Made by a program: the position numbers and the translations under genes | Assembly: GCA_018712665.1 (NCBI GenBank) | Contig: DVGP01000123.1 | Location: forward strand, 1 to 16,072 | Origin: Candidatus Pelethomonas intestinigallinarum | Lineage (GTDB): Bacteria; Bacillota; Clostridia; Oscillospirales; Oscillospiraceae | DNA: 16,072 nt | Reading direction: 5' to 3' | Notes under the pieces: generated by a model | What the model was told of the DNA's origin: nothing | What the model saw: the letters and a program-made list of their open reading frames with translations, nothing else | Database searches by the model: none | Shown: one piece after another, positions 6,212 to 13,031 of the stretch | Position numbering within the stretch: the stretch's first letter is position 1 | Layout: each line of letters begins with the position of its first letter

Positions 6212-7027
6212 TCAGCCCTTATTCTGCAAGTCCTGCCGCACTCGCCGCCTTCTGCGGCACAGGAGCAGGAACGATCCGATCAGAGCGGCGTTGGTGATGA
6301 GAACAATGAGGCTGCCCTCGATGCGGTACGTTCCGCCGGACAGGAGCGGGCTTCCCGAAACGGCCATGTTGAGCAGATGGGGATAGTCGTCGGCCAGGGA
6401 AACGCCGCCCAGGACCAGGGCGCCTACACCGTTCCAGATAAAATGCATCACCGTGGGGGCAATGATCGAGCCGGTGTACTCCAGAACGACCGTCATCAGC
6501 AGGCTCATTGTCAGCACGTTCAAAACAGGGAGCGGACCCGCCTCAAAAGCGCCGCCGTGCATCAGGGTAAAGAGGGCTGTGGTCACGATGACCGCCGCCG
6601 CCAAGTTGTGTCTCTGCTTCAGCAGCTGGTAGAGATAGCCGCGGACAAGGAGCTCCTGCATGATGACATTCAGCAGCGCGGCCAGTACCCAGACTGGGAA
6701 GTTTTCCACCGTGTTGACGCCCTCAAAGCGGATTGAATGAGCGGCGTACAGGATCAGAACCGGCGCCGCCAGCCAGCAGGCTCCGGCAGCGGCGCCTGTC
6801 AGGAATCCCTTAGCGGGGGACTTGACCAGATTCAACGAAATAGATCGTTTTTCAATGAGCCAAAATAGAAGCGTAAAGGCGATGACCGACAGAAGAGGTA
6901 TGAGCTCAGCCCACAGTCTCCAGATCGCAGGGTCCTCGGTCGGGGGCAGCGGGAGCAGGGAAGCGGCGACTGCCCACCCGACAAAAAATGTGATGCACTT
7001 GACAAAAGAGAGCGCCATTTTTTTCAT
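6212..7027 (-). CDS. CPBP-family intramembrane metalloprotease homologue
   Basis: A 271-residue multi-pass membrane protein of the CPBP (Abi/CAAX-protease, PF02517) family, related to Rce1-type glutamate proteases. In bacteria these are linked to peptide maturation, bacteriocin immunity or unknown roles. The conserved motifs appear in order: QELLVRG (124-130, normally EExxxR), FTLMH (153-157) and HFIWN (195-199). The first, catalytic-type Glu of motif 1 is Gln124 here, so activity is uncertain. About seven or eight hydrophobic segments are visible, with an Arg-rich cytoplasmic C-terminus (CRRRRRVRQ). ATG 7027 is preferred over ATG 7048 because GGAAGGAAGG lies just upstream of it and nothing SD-like precedes 7048. 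It stands alone, convergent with rplQ; its substrate cannot be told. Confidence 0.83.
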   Translation of the reverse strand: MKKMALSFVKCITFFVGWAVAASLLPLPPTEDPAIWRLWAELIPLLSVIAFTLLFWLIEKRSISLNLVKSPAKGFLTGAAAGACWLAAPVLILYAAHSIRFEGVNTVENFPVWVLAALLNVIMQELLVRGYLYQLLKQRHNLAAAVIVTTALFTLMHGGAFEAGPLPVLNVLTMSLLMTVVLEYTGSIIAPTVMHFIWNGVGALVLGGVSLADDYPHLLNMAVSGSPLLSGGTYRIEGSLIVLITNAALIGSFLLLCRRRRRVRQDLQNKG

Positions 7028-7104
7028 GATCGTAGTCCTTCCTTCCATGACTGTGCCGGGGCACGGTCAAAGTCAATATGAGGCGGCAGCCCGCCGGTCA
7101 GCAT

Positions 7105-7140
7105 AAAAGGGGCGTCCGCCTGACAGACAGCGGACGCCCC
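7105..7140 (-). terminator. Terminator of the PadR operon
   Basis: GGGGCGTCCGC (7109-7119) pairs with GCGGACGCCCC (7130-7140) in a perfect 11-bp stem around a 10-base loop. Read on the minus strand it is followed by TTTT (7108-7105). It lies 30 bases after the stop of the small membrane protein gene. Confidence 0.92.
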
Positions 7141-7170
7141 AAGATTATCCCAATCGCTGGGGATAGAAGA

Positions 7171-7482
7171 TCAGATCAGCCGCACATGGCCCAGAAGGGG
7201 GACCGGCCGCTCCACGCCTGAGATGGCGTTGATGATGCCGATGAACCAGCAGACCACGCACAGCACCAGCGCCAGACCCACTGCCAGGTCCACCGCCCAG
7301 CCCACCAGCGGGAGCCAGCCGAGGACGCGCCCGACAAGGCCGGCCACAGTGCCGGACAGCCAGATCACCAGGGACTGGTTCAGGTGGAATCTGGACGCGC
7401 CGCGGTCTCCGGCCACAAAGGCCACCAGCAGGCCGATCCAGCTGAGGTACGCCACCACGTCGGTGGTACGTTTGCTCATCAT
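7171..7482 (-). CDS. Small Tic20/DUF4870-like membrane protein
   Basis: A 103-residue membrane protein resembling the DUF4870/Tic20-like group. Its start, RTTDVVAYLSWIGLLVAFVA, is followed by GDRGASRFHLNQSLVIWL; the RFHLNQ element before the second helix is the group's signature. Two further hydrophobic segments run from about residue 41 to 90 (GTVAGLVGRVLGWLPLVGWA, then LAVGLALVLCVVCWFIGII). The function of the group in bacteria is not established. AAGGAGG at 7497-7491, overlapping the upstream stop, gives an eight-base spacer to ATG 7482. As last gene of the PadR operon it is probably the membrane partner of, or coregulated with, the DUF4097 protein. A terminator follows. Confidence 0.8.
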   Translation of the reverse strand: MMSKRTTDVVAYLSWIGLLVAFVAGDRGASRFHLNQSLVIWLSGTVAGLVGRVLGWLPLVGWAVDLAVGLALVLCVVCWFIGIINAISGVERPVPLLGHVRLI

Positions 7483-7495
7483 GATACAGACCTCC

Positions 7496-8857
7496 TTACT
7501 TTTGCCGCAGGGTCAGGTCGCCGCTGACGCTGGCCATGCGGTAGGAGCGCTGGCCGCCGTCCAGATAGATGGCCTCGCCGGACCGGGCGCCGATGGGCCC
7601 CACCAGGGGAAATTCAGAGTTCAAATCGCCGCTGATGGTCTCGAACTGGAGGGTAAAGCCCTCGCCGCCGGGGAAGGCGGCCTGGCAGTCTCCGGATTTG
7701 GAGCGCAGCTCCATGGACTGGGGAGCGGCGGTGCTGTCCACGGTGATGTCGCCGCTGGCGGTGGCCAGCTTGACGCTCTGCACGCTGCCGGATACTTCCA
7801 GGTCGCCGCTCATGGTCTCCGCCTGGACGCCGCCGGCAATGTCCAAGGCCTCCAGGTCGCCGCTGACAGATTTGTAAGCCACCTCGCCGCAGAGGGCACG
7901 GTTCAGCTCCAGATTGCCGCTGACGGTCCGCACCGCCAGCCGACCGGCCTCCAGGCCGTCGTCCACCGTCACGTCGCCGTTGGTGGTGGACACCTGGATG
8001 AACTCCCAGTACCGCCGGGGCAGGGTCAGCTGGATATCCGCCGCCGCCAACCCCCGGACGAAGAAGAATGAGGAGGTGGCGGTTTTTCCCGGGCGGATAG
8101 ACAGCACGCCGGCGTCACTGAGCCGCAGCTCTAGCTGGTCGGTGTCGCCGTCCAGGGTGATGTCGCACTGGGGATCGTCGGACAGGCGGATGCCCACATC
8201 GCCGTTGCCCAGCTTGATGTCCACGGCCTTCACCTGATCGGAGGGGAGGACGGTGCCCTCCACCGGCCGGCTCTGGCCCTTCTCAAAGAAGAAGCCGCCC
8301 CGGTCCTTGCTGTAGCCCACGGCAAAGCTCCAGTCCCGGGCCTCCCGGTCCTCGCCGCTCTCCTGGGTTTCCTGGTCCTCGTGGTCCTCCCCCTGGGGGT
8401 GCTCCCCGTGGTCGTCATCGTCCTTGACAAAGTGGACATGGACATTGCCCTCAAAGCCGTTGGGATACTTCTCCCGGAGCTTCTCCGTCACATCCCGGAC
8501 GATGACCTTGGCCTGGCCCACGGCGTCCTTGGTCTGGGAGATGGTCTCCCGGACCACATCCTCGGCGGCTTTGATCAAGTCGCCGAAATAGTCCCGGCCG
8601 GTGTCCTCCTGGCGGGGCAGCTCCCCGTCGGGGCCCAGAGAGCGCAGGTACTCCAGCAGCTCGTCCACATCCCCCAGGTCGTCCAGGGCCTGCTGGTAGG
8701 CGTCCTCCTCGCTGACGCCGGAGCCGATGAGGTCCAGGTATCGCTGGTAGAGGTTCTCGCTGAGCTCCTCGATGAGATCCGCCTTGGCGTTGGTGTCCTC
8801 GGCGGCGCTTAAGCGGTTGGTCACCGCGATGATCAGTCTTGTTTTGATGCGGTCCAT
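7496..8857 (-). CDS. HAAS-domain / DUF4097 beta-helix fusion protein
   Basis: A 453-residue protein with three parts. Residues 1-75 are an all-helical HAAS (DUF1700-type) domain (AKADLIEELSENLYQRYLDL, VSEEDAYQQALDDLGDVDEL). Residues 90-175 are an amphipathic helix followed by an Asp/Glu/His-rich linker. Residues 205-453 form a DUF4097 repeat domain in which short strands end in S-G-D-L turns (GD at about 219, 294, 333, 351, 369, 389, 410 and 446, mostly 18-20 apart), as in a right-handed beta-helix. No signal peptide or membrane segment is visible, unlike many DUF1700 proteins, so it seems cytoplasmic. Such proteins usually sit beside PadR regulators and are thought to have envelope-related roles; that is inference here. 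The SD GGAGGAGG overlaps the padR end and the gap is three bases. Confidence 0.85.
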   Translation of the reverse strand: MDRIKTRLIIAVTNRLSAAEDTNAKADLIEELSENLYQRYLDLIGSGVSEEDAYQQALDDLGDVDELLEYLRSLGPDGELPRQEDTGRDYFGDLIKAAEDVVRETISQTKDAVGQAKVIVRDVTEKLREKYPNGFEGNVHVHFVKDDDDHGEHPQGEDHEDQETQESGEDREARDWSFAVGYSKDRGGFFFEKGQSRPVEGTVLPSDQVKAVDIKLGNGDVGIRLSDDPQCDITLDGDTDQLELRLSDAGVLSIRPGKTATSSFFFVRGLAAADIQLTLPRRYWEFIQVSTTNGDVTVDDGLEAGRLAVRTVSGNLELNRALCGEVAYKSVSGDLEALDIAGGVQAETMSGDLEVSGSVQSVKLATASGDITVDSTAAPQSMELRSKSGDCQAAFPGGEGFTLQFETISGDLNSEFPLVGPIGARSGEAIYLDGGQRSYRMASVSGDLTLRQK

Positions 8858-8860
8858 GGT

Positions 8861-9196
8861 TCACTCCTCCTCCATGTCGATCAGGGCGTCCAGAAGAGCC
8901 CTGGTGTTGTGCCACTCCCGGCGGTTTTCCTCCCACCGCTGTCGTCCCGCCTCTGTGATGGCGTAGTACCGGCGGCGGGCGCCGGGACCGTCCTCTCCCC
9001 AGTAGGAGGAGATGAGACCGCTCTGCTCCAGCCGCTTGAAGGCGGTGTACAGCGTGGCCTCCTTGAAGCCGTACTGTCCGCCGGTACGCTGCTGGATGGT
9101 CTTGTTGATCTCATATCCATAATTATCCCCCCGCATGAGCTGGGTGAGGATGATGGTATCCGTGTGGCCCCGCAGGGTATCCGATGAAATGGACAA
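8861..9196 (-). CDS. PadR-family transcriptional regulator (TTG start)
   Basis: A 111-residue winged-helix repressor of the PadR family, normally a dimer that represses its own operon. It reads MSISSDTLRGHTDTIILTQL, then MRGDNYGYEINKTI, FKEATLYTAFKRLEQSGLIS (the recognition-helix and turn region), GARRRYYAITEAGRQRW in the wing, and a short C-terminal dimerisation helix. The start is TTG 9196: an AAAGGAG SD lies eight bases upstream and the family consensus begins there. A longer in-frame start (9286) would run through the promoter. It is first gene of an operon with the HAAS-DUF4097 fusion and a small membrane protein. A promoter with an overlapping inverted repeat lies directly upstream, indicating autorepression. 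Confidence 0.93.
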   Translation of the reverse strand: MSISSDTLRGHTDTIILTQLMRGDNYGYEINKTIQQRTGGQYGFKEATLYTAFKRLEQSGLISSYWGEDGPGARRRYYAITEAGRQRWEENRREWHNTRALLDALIDMEEE

Positions 9197-9257
9197 GCCA
9201 AACACTCCTTTCCTGGTGTGGGCGGCCCTGAGCGGCCCGCCCGCCTTGCGTGATCTT

Positions 9258-9286
9258 ATCCTAACACGATATACTTCGTCTGTCAA
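9258..9286 (-). promoter_or_regulatory. Promoter of the PadR operon
   Basis: On the minus strand TTGACA (9286-9281, perfect -35) is separated by exactly 17 bases from TAGGAT (9263-9258, 4/6 -10). The PadR start codon is about 60 bases downstream. Confidence 0.85.
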
Positions 9287-9294
9287 GGTATATC
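9268..9294. promoter_or_regulatory. Candidate PadR operator
   Basis: GATATAC (9268-9274) and GTATATC (9288-9294) are perfect 7-bp inverted arms 13 bases apart. They bracket the -35 box and extend into the spacer, so a bound dimer would block RNA polymerase. Spaced AT-rich dyads at their own promoters are typical of PadR regulators. Confidence 0.75.
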
Positions 9295-9342
9295 TCTAGC
9301 GAAAGTATTAAGATTTTATGAATCTTTCATTTTGCGGGAAAA

Positions 9343-9368
9343 TAAAAAAGGCCCCCCGAAGGGGGCCT
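9343..9368 (-). terminator. Terminator of the 136-aa protein gene
   Basis: AGGCCCCC (9349-9356) pairs with GGGGGCCT (9361-9368) around a CGAA loop. On the minus strand it is followed by TTTTTT (9348-9343). It lies 12 bases after the stop codon at 9381-9383. Confidence 0.93.
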
Positions 9369-9380
9369 CTCAGCAGGCGG

Positions 9381-9791
9381 TCATTCCAGATCGACATTGA
9401 TGTGGTCGGTGCCATGGGCCTCGAATTCGCCCATGTACTCCTCCATCCGCTCCATGACCTCGTCGTAGTTCTCGGCGGTGGCCCGGTCGGCGTCCAGGTC
9501 CCGGAGGGCCAGCTCCTCGGCCAGGATCTCGAAGAAGGTGACGTCCTCATAGGCCATGATGGCCTCGTGGATGCCCCCCTCGGCGAAGGCCCGGGAGGGG
9601 ATGATCTCCCCGTTGTACAGCTCGATGAGCTGAGCCATGCCGTGGTCCAGGCAGTGGGAAAAAATCAGGCTCTCCACCTGGTCGTAGTCCCGGATGCGGT
9701 CGTCGCCCCGGGTGGAGTTGAGCACCCAGTTGCCTATGTACACCAGATCCAGCAGCCGGCGGTATTGTTTCTCTGTCAGATGCAGCTCCAT
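9381..9791 (-). CDS. Hypothetical acidic protein, 136 aa
   Basis: Not recognised. The product is a 136-residue acidic soluble protein, apparently all-helical, without membrane segments, signal peptide or cysteine motif. It begins MELHLTEKQYRRLLDLVYIG and contains LIFSHCLDHGMAQLIELYNG and a Glu-rich C-terminal half (ENYDEVMERMEEYMGEFEAH). ATG 9791 is chosen over the longer in-frame start (9869) because AGGAGG precedes it by about eight bases; the extra 26 residues would cover the promoter. It has its own promoter and terminator, and is divergent from murI. The sequence type suggests a lineage-conserved Clostridia protein, but no function can be assigned. Confidence 0.82.
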   Translation of the reverse strand: MELHLTEKQYRRLLDLVYIGNWVLNSTRGDDRIRDYDQVESLIFSHCLDHGMAQLIELYNGEIIPSRAFAEGGIHEAIMAYEDVTFFEILAEELALRDLDADRATAENYDEVMERMEEYMGEFEAHGTDHINVDLE

Positions 9792-9823
9792 AGCGGGCCT
9801 CCTCTCGGCATTTGTTCCCCCAC

Positions 9824-9832
9824 AGTATAGCA
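9824..9832 (-). promoter_or_regulatory. Extended -10 promoter for the 136-aa gene
   Basis: On the minus strand TGC (9832-9830) directly precedes TATACT (9829-9824, 5/6), an extended -10 element. The matching -35 region is weak. The start codon lies about 33 bases downstream. Confidence 0.6.
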
Positions 9833-9886
9833 GAACTCCGCGAAAAATTCCACAGAAAAACCAGGGCAATTAGCCCAAAATTTTAC

Positions 9887-9915
9887 TTGTTATCGCAGAA
9901 TTTTCATAGTACAAT
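9887..9915 (+). promoter_or_regulatory. Promoter of the murI operon
   Basis: TTGTTA (9887-9892, 4/6) and TACAAT (9910-9915, 5/6) are 17 bases apart in a locally AT-rich stretch that stands out from the GC-rich surroundings. The murI start lies about 52 bases downstream. Confidence 0.75.
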
Positions 9916-9967
9916 AATAAAGTTACAAAACACCCGCCGGTCCGGCGGATGCGGGGAGGTGGAAGCC

Positions 9968-10780
9968 GTGGACCCACGGCCCATCGGCGTCTTTGACTCC
10001 GGCTTCGGGGGCCTGACCGCGGTGCGTCAGCTCCGGCGGATCATGCCCTCTGAGACCATTATATACTTCGGCGACACGGCCCGTGTCCCCTACGGCAACC
10101 GGAGCCGGGACACCCTGCTGCGCTATGCCCGGCAGGATGTGGCCTTCCTCCGGAGCTTCGACCCCAAGGCCATCGTCATCGCCTGCGGCACCGTCAGCAG
10201 CAACTGCCTGGAGGAGCTCCAGGCGGAAAACAAGGTCCCCATCCTTGGCGTGGTGGAGCCCACCGTCCGGCGGGCCATCGCCGCCACCCGCAGCGGACGG
10301 GTGGGGCTGGCCGCCACCCGTGCCTCGGTGTCCAGCGGAGCCTACGAGCGGCTCTTTCACCGCCTGGCCCCGGCGGTGGAGGTGGTGAGCCGGGCCTGTC
10401 CTCTCTTTGTCCCCCTGGTGGAGGAGGGGCGCTGCCGCCCCGGGGACGTGGTCATCGAGACCGTGGCGGAGGAGTACCTGGGCCCTCTGCGGGGAGAGAT
10501 CGACACCCTGGTGCTGGGCTGCACCCACTACCCCCTGCTGCGGGAGGTCATCGGCCGGGTCATGGGGCCGGAGGTGGAGCTGGTGGATGCCGGGGCGGAG
10601 GCCGCCCGGGCGGTCCGGGACCTGCTGGAGGAGCGGGACGCCCTCTCCGGCGGGGAGGACCAGGGGCAGGCCCGCTACTACACCAGCGACCAGACGGAAC
10701 AGTTCCTGCGCCTGGCCCCCCTGTTTCTGGGGGAGGACGTCACCGGCCGGGCGGAGCAGATCGACATTACGAGATATTGA
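9968..10780 (+). CDS. murI: Glutamate racemase (GTG start)
   Basis: Converts L-glutamate to D-glutamate for peptidoglycan, without cofactor, using two cysteines as acid/base pair. The product is 270 residues. Conserved parts are GVFDSGFGGLTAVRQL (D10 at the N-terminal active site), IIYFGDTARVPYGNRS (31-46), the first catalytic cysteine C73 in IACGTVSSN and the second, C185, in LVLGCTHYPLL. The family norm around the first is ACNTA; here Asn74 is Gly and the next residues are TVSS. Start GTG 9968 has GGGGAGGTGG just upstream, and residues 1-20 then match the family. A longer in-frame ORF from 9812 would translate the promoter. First gene of an operon with DUF1934 and argS. Confidence 0.95.
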   Translation: MDPRPIGVFDSGFGGLTAVRQLRRIMPSETIIYFGDTARVPYGNRSRDTLLRYARQDVAFLRSFDPKAIVIACGTVSSNCLEELQAENKVPILGVVEPTVRRAIAATRSGRVGLAATRASVSSGAYERLFHRLAPAVEVVSRACPLFVPLVEEGRCRPGDVVIETVAEEYLGPLRGEIDTLVLGCTHYPLLREVIGRVMGPEVELVDAGAEAARAVRDLLEERDALSGGEDQGQARYYTSDQTEQFLRLAPLFLGEDVTGRAEQIDITRY

Positions 10781-10782
10781 CG

Positions 10783-11217
10783 ATGATCGAGAAAAATGTA
10801 GTGATTTTTGTCCGGGGGGAGCAGACCTACGACGGGGCCGACCCGGACGCCACAGAGCTCATCAGCGAGGGAACCATGTCCATCGACGACGGCGGCGCCG
10901 TCACGGTGACCTACCAGGAGACGGAGCTCACCGGCATGGAGGGCACCACCACCCGCTTCACCATCCAGGGGGACTCGGTGGTCCTCACCCGCACCGGCTC
11001 CGTCAACTCCCAGATGGTCTTCCAGAAGGGTGTGCGGCACAGCTCCCTGTACGAGACCCCCTACGGGGCGCTGACGGTGGACGTGTCCACCCTCCGCCTG
11101 GCCCACCGGCTGGGGGAGCGGGGAGGCGTGCTGGAGGCGGCCTACACCGTGGCCGTGGAGCACCAGCTGGTCAGCCGCAACCAATTCAAGATCCGCATCC
11201 GGGAGAGTATGCGGTAA
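10783..11217 (+). CDS. DUF1934 (YwiB-like) beta-barrel protein
   Basis: A 144-residue DUF1934 protein, related to B. subtilis YwiB. The family is a small calycin-like beta-barrel of unknown function, often next to argS, as here. Visible features are alternating strands (KNVVIFVRGEQTYDG, AVTVTYQETELTG), the QKGVRHSSLYETPYGALTVD segment carrying the family's Y-x-T-P-Y-G motif, and a last strand NQFKIRIRE. No signal peptide. ATG 10783, two bases after the murI stop, is preferred over TTG 10777, which overlaps that stop; neither has a strong SD, so coupling to murI is likely. argS starts 16 bases downstream. A link to arginyl-tRNA or cell-wall metabolism would be guesswork. Confidence 0.88.
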   Translation: MIEKNVVIFVRGEQTYDGADPDATELISEGTMSIDDGGAVTVTYQETELTGMEGTTTRFTIQGDSVVLTRTGSVNSQMVFQKGVRHSSLYETPYGALTVDVSTLRLAHRLGERGGVLEAAYTVAVEHQLVSRNQFKIRIRESMR

Positions 11218-11233
11218 ACGAGAGGTAAACGAT

Positions 11234-12979
11234 ATGATCCACATGATCCAGAACGCCAAGGACCAGGTCCTAGCGCTGACCAACACCGCCTACCAGACCG
11301 CCGCCGCCCAGGGGAAGCTCCCCGGGGACGTCCAGGTCCGTGCCAACGTGGAGATCCCCAAGGACCCGGCCAACGGCGACTACACCACCACCTTCGCCCT
11401 GGCCGCCGCCAAGGCCATGAAGCGCAGCCCCCGGGAGATCGCCGCCGTGCTGGCGGAGAGCATGGACCTTGCGGGCAGCTACTTCGACTCCGTGGAGATC
11501 GCCGGGGCGGGATTCCTGAACTTCCGCCTGGGGCGGAAGTGGTATGCCGACACCCTCTCCGCCGTGGAGAGCGAGGGGGCGGCCTACGGCCGGTCCGACA
11601 CCCTGAAGGGCCGGAAGATCATGGTGGAGTTCGTCTCCGCCAACCCCACCGGCCCCATGCACATGGGCAACGCCCGGGGCGGTGTGCTGGGGGACACCCT
11701 GGCCTCCGTCCTCCAGGCCGCCGGGGCCGACGTGTGGCGGGAGTTCTACGTCAACGACGCCGGCAACCAGATCGAGAAGTTCGCCTCCTCCCTGGAGGCC
11801 CGGTACCTCCAGATCATCCTGGGGGAGGAGGCGGTGCCCTTCCCCGAGGACGGCTACCACGGGGATGACATCAAGGAGCTGGCCCGGGCCTTCTACGAGC
11901 AGTACGGCGAACAGTACAAGGACGCCGACGTCAAGAGCCGCCACGAGGCCCTGGCCAAATTCGGCCTGGAGCGGAACATTCCCAAGATGAAGTCCGACCT
12001 CCAGCGCTACAAGATCGAGTACGACCAGTGGTTCTTCGAGTCCTCCCTCCACGACAGCGGCTACGTGGCCGACACCGTGGACAAGCTCACCGCCCTGGGC
12101 TGGACCTACGAGAAGGAGGGGGCCCTGTGGCTGGCTACCTCCCGTATCCTGGAGGAGACCTACCGGAAGGCGGGCAAGAGCGAGAAGGACATCGCCAAGC
12201 TGGACCTGAAGGACGACGTGCTCCGCCGGGCCAACGGCTTCTACACCTACTTCGCCGCGGACATCGCCTACCACCGGAACAAGTTTGAGGTCCGGGGCTT
12301 TGACAAGGTCATCAACATCTGGGGCGCCGACCACCACGGCCATGTGGCCCGGCTGAAGGGGGCCATGGACGCCCTGGGCCTGGACGGCACCAACCGGCTG
12401 GACATCGTGCTGATGCAGCTGGTGAAGCTGCTGCGAGACGGCGAGGTGGTCCGCATGTCCAAGCGCACCGGCAAGGCTATCTCCCTCAGCGACCTGCTGG
12501 ACGAGGTGCCGGTGGACGCCGCCCGGTGGTTCTTCAACGCCAAGCCCGACACCCAGATGGACTTTGACCTGGGGCTGGCCGTCCGGGAGGACAGCGAGAA
12601 CCCCATCTACTATGTGGAGTACGCCCACGCCCGAATCTGCAGCCTGCTGCGGACGCTGGAGGGGGAGGGCTATGCCGTCCCCGCTATGGCGGAGGTGGAC
12701 ATCTCTCTCCTCTCCGGGGAGACGGAGCAGGCCCTCATCAAGCAGATCGCCCTCTTCTGCGAGGCCCTGCGCCTGGCTGCCCGGGACTACGACCCCAGCC
12801 ACATCAACCGCTATCTGGTGGAGCTGGCCGGCTGCTTCCACCGGTTCTACACCGCCTGCCGGATCAAGGGCGAGGAGCGGAGTGTGCTCCAGGCCCGGCT
12901 GAAGCTGGCGGACGCCGCCCGGAGCGTGCTGAAGAACGGCCTGGCCCTGCTGGGCGTGGACGCGCCGGAGAAAATGTAA
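11234..12979 (+). CDS. argS: Arginyl-tRNA synthetase
   Basis: A class I aminoacyl-tRNA synthetase that charges tRNA-Arg with arginine in the cytoplasm and needs tRNA for amino-acid activation. The 581-residue length is typical. Order of parts: N-terminal Add-1 domain (about 1-110), VEFVSANPTGPMHMGNARGG with the HIGH-type signature HMGN at 143-146, ADHHGHVARLKG in the catalytic core, the KMSKS-equivalent VRMSKRTGKAISL (MSKR about 408-411), and a C-terminal all-helical DALR anticodon-binding domain from about 455 (IYYVEYAHARICSLLR). The lysine of KMSKS position 1 is Arg, as in many ArgRS. A modest GAGAGG SD lies at 11220-11225. It ends the murI-DUF1934-argS operon. Confidence 0.98.
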   Translation: MIHMIQNAKDQVLALTNTAYQTAAAQGKLPGDVQVRANVEIPKDPANGDYTTTFALAAAKAMKRSPREIAAVLAESMDLAGSYFDSVEIAGAGFLNFRLGRKWYADTLSAVESEGAAYGRSDTLKGRKIMVEFVSANPTGPMHMGNARGGVLGDTLASVLQAAGADVWREFYVNDAGNQIEKFASSLEARYLQIILGEEAVPFPEDGYHGDDIKELARAFYEQYGEQYKDADVKSRHEALAKFGLERNIPKMKSDLQRYKIEYDQWFFESSLHDSGYVADTVDKLTALGWTYEKEGALWLATSRILEETYRKAGKSEKDIAKLDLKDDVLRRANGFYTYFAADIAYHRNKFEVRGFDKVINIWGADHHGHVARLKGAMDALGLDGTNRLDIVLMQLVKLLRDGEVVRMSKRTGKAISLSDLLDEVPVDAARWFFNAKPDTQMDFDLGLAVREDSENPIYYVEYAHARICSLLRTLEGEGYAVPAMAEVDISLLSGETEQALIKQIALFCEALRLAARDYDPSHINRYLVELAGCFHRFYTACRIKGEERSVLQARLKLADAARSVLKNGLALLGVDAPEKM

Positions 12980-12987
12980 CAACAGTC

Positions 12988-13013
12988 AGGGGGAGCGCTT
13001 CGCTCCCCCTTTT
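12988..13013 (+). terminator. Terminator after argS
   Basis: AGGGGGAGCG (12988-12997) pairs with CGCTCCCCCT (13001-13010) around a short CTT loop and is followed by a run of T to 13013. It sits eight bases after the argS stop. The T-run is short, so some read-through into the DUF2284 gene, 18 bases further on, is possible; no separate promoter for that gene is evident. Confidence 0.85.
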
Positions 13014-13031
13014 CCTAGGGAGGAACAGAGG

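Noticed and set aside
6140..6736. 198-codon plus-strand ORF opposite the CPBP gene
   Set aside because: Antisense to a gene with clear CPBP motifs; Gln/Arg/His-rich with no recognisable domain.
7028..7104. Promoter for the CPBP gene (minus-strand TTGACT/TTGACC boxes)
   Set aside because: Two -35-like boxes are present but no acceptable -10 lies at the right distance.
9197..9286. N-terminal extension of the PadR protein
   Set aside because: It would cover the promoter and operator; TTG 9196 has an SD and matches the family start.
9812..9967. N-terminal extension of glutamate racemase
   Set aside because: The extension would translate through the murI promoter; GTG 9968 has a strong SD and the family N-terminus.
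11270..12982. 570-codon minus-strand ORF opposite argS
   Set aside because: Shadow of argS; composition dominated by Gly, Leu, Val, His and Gln with no domain, whereas argS has all its motifs.
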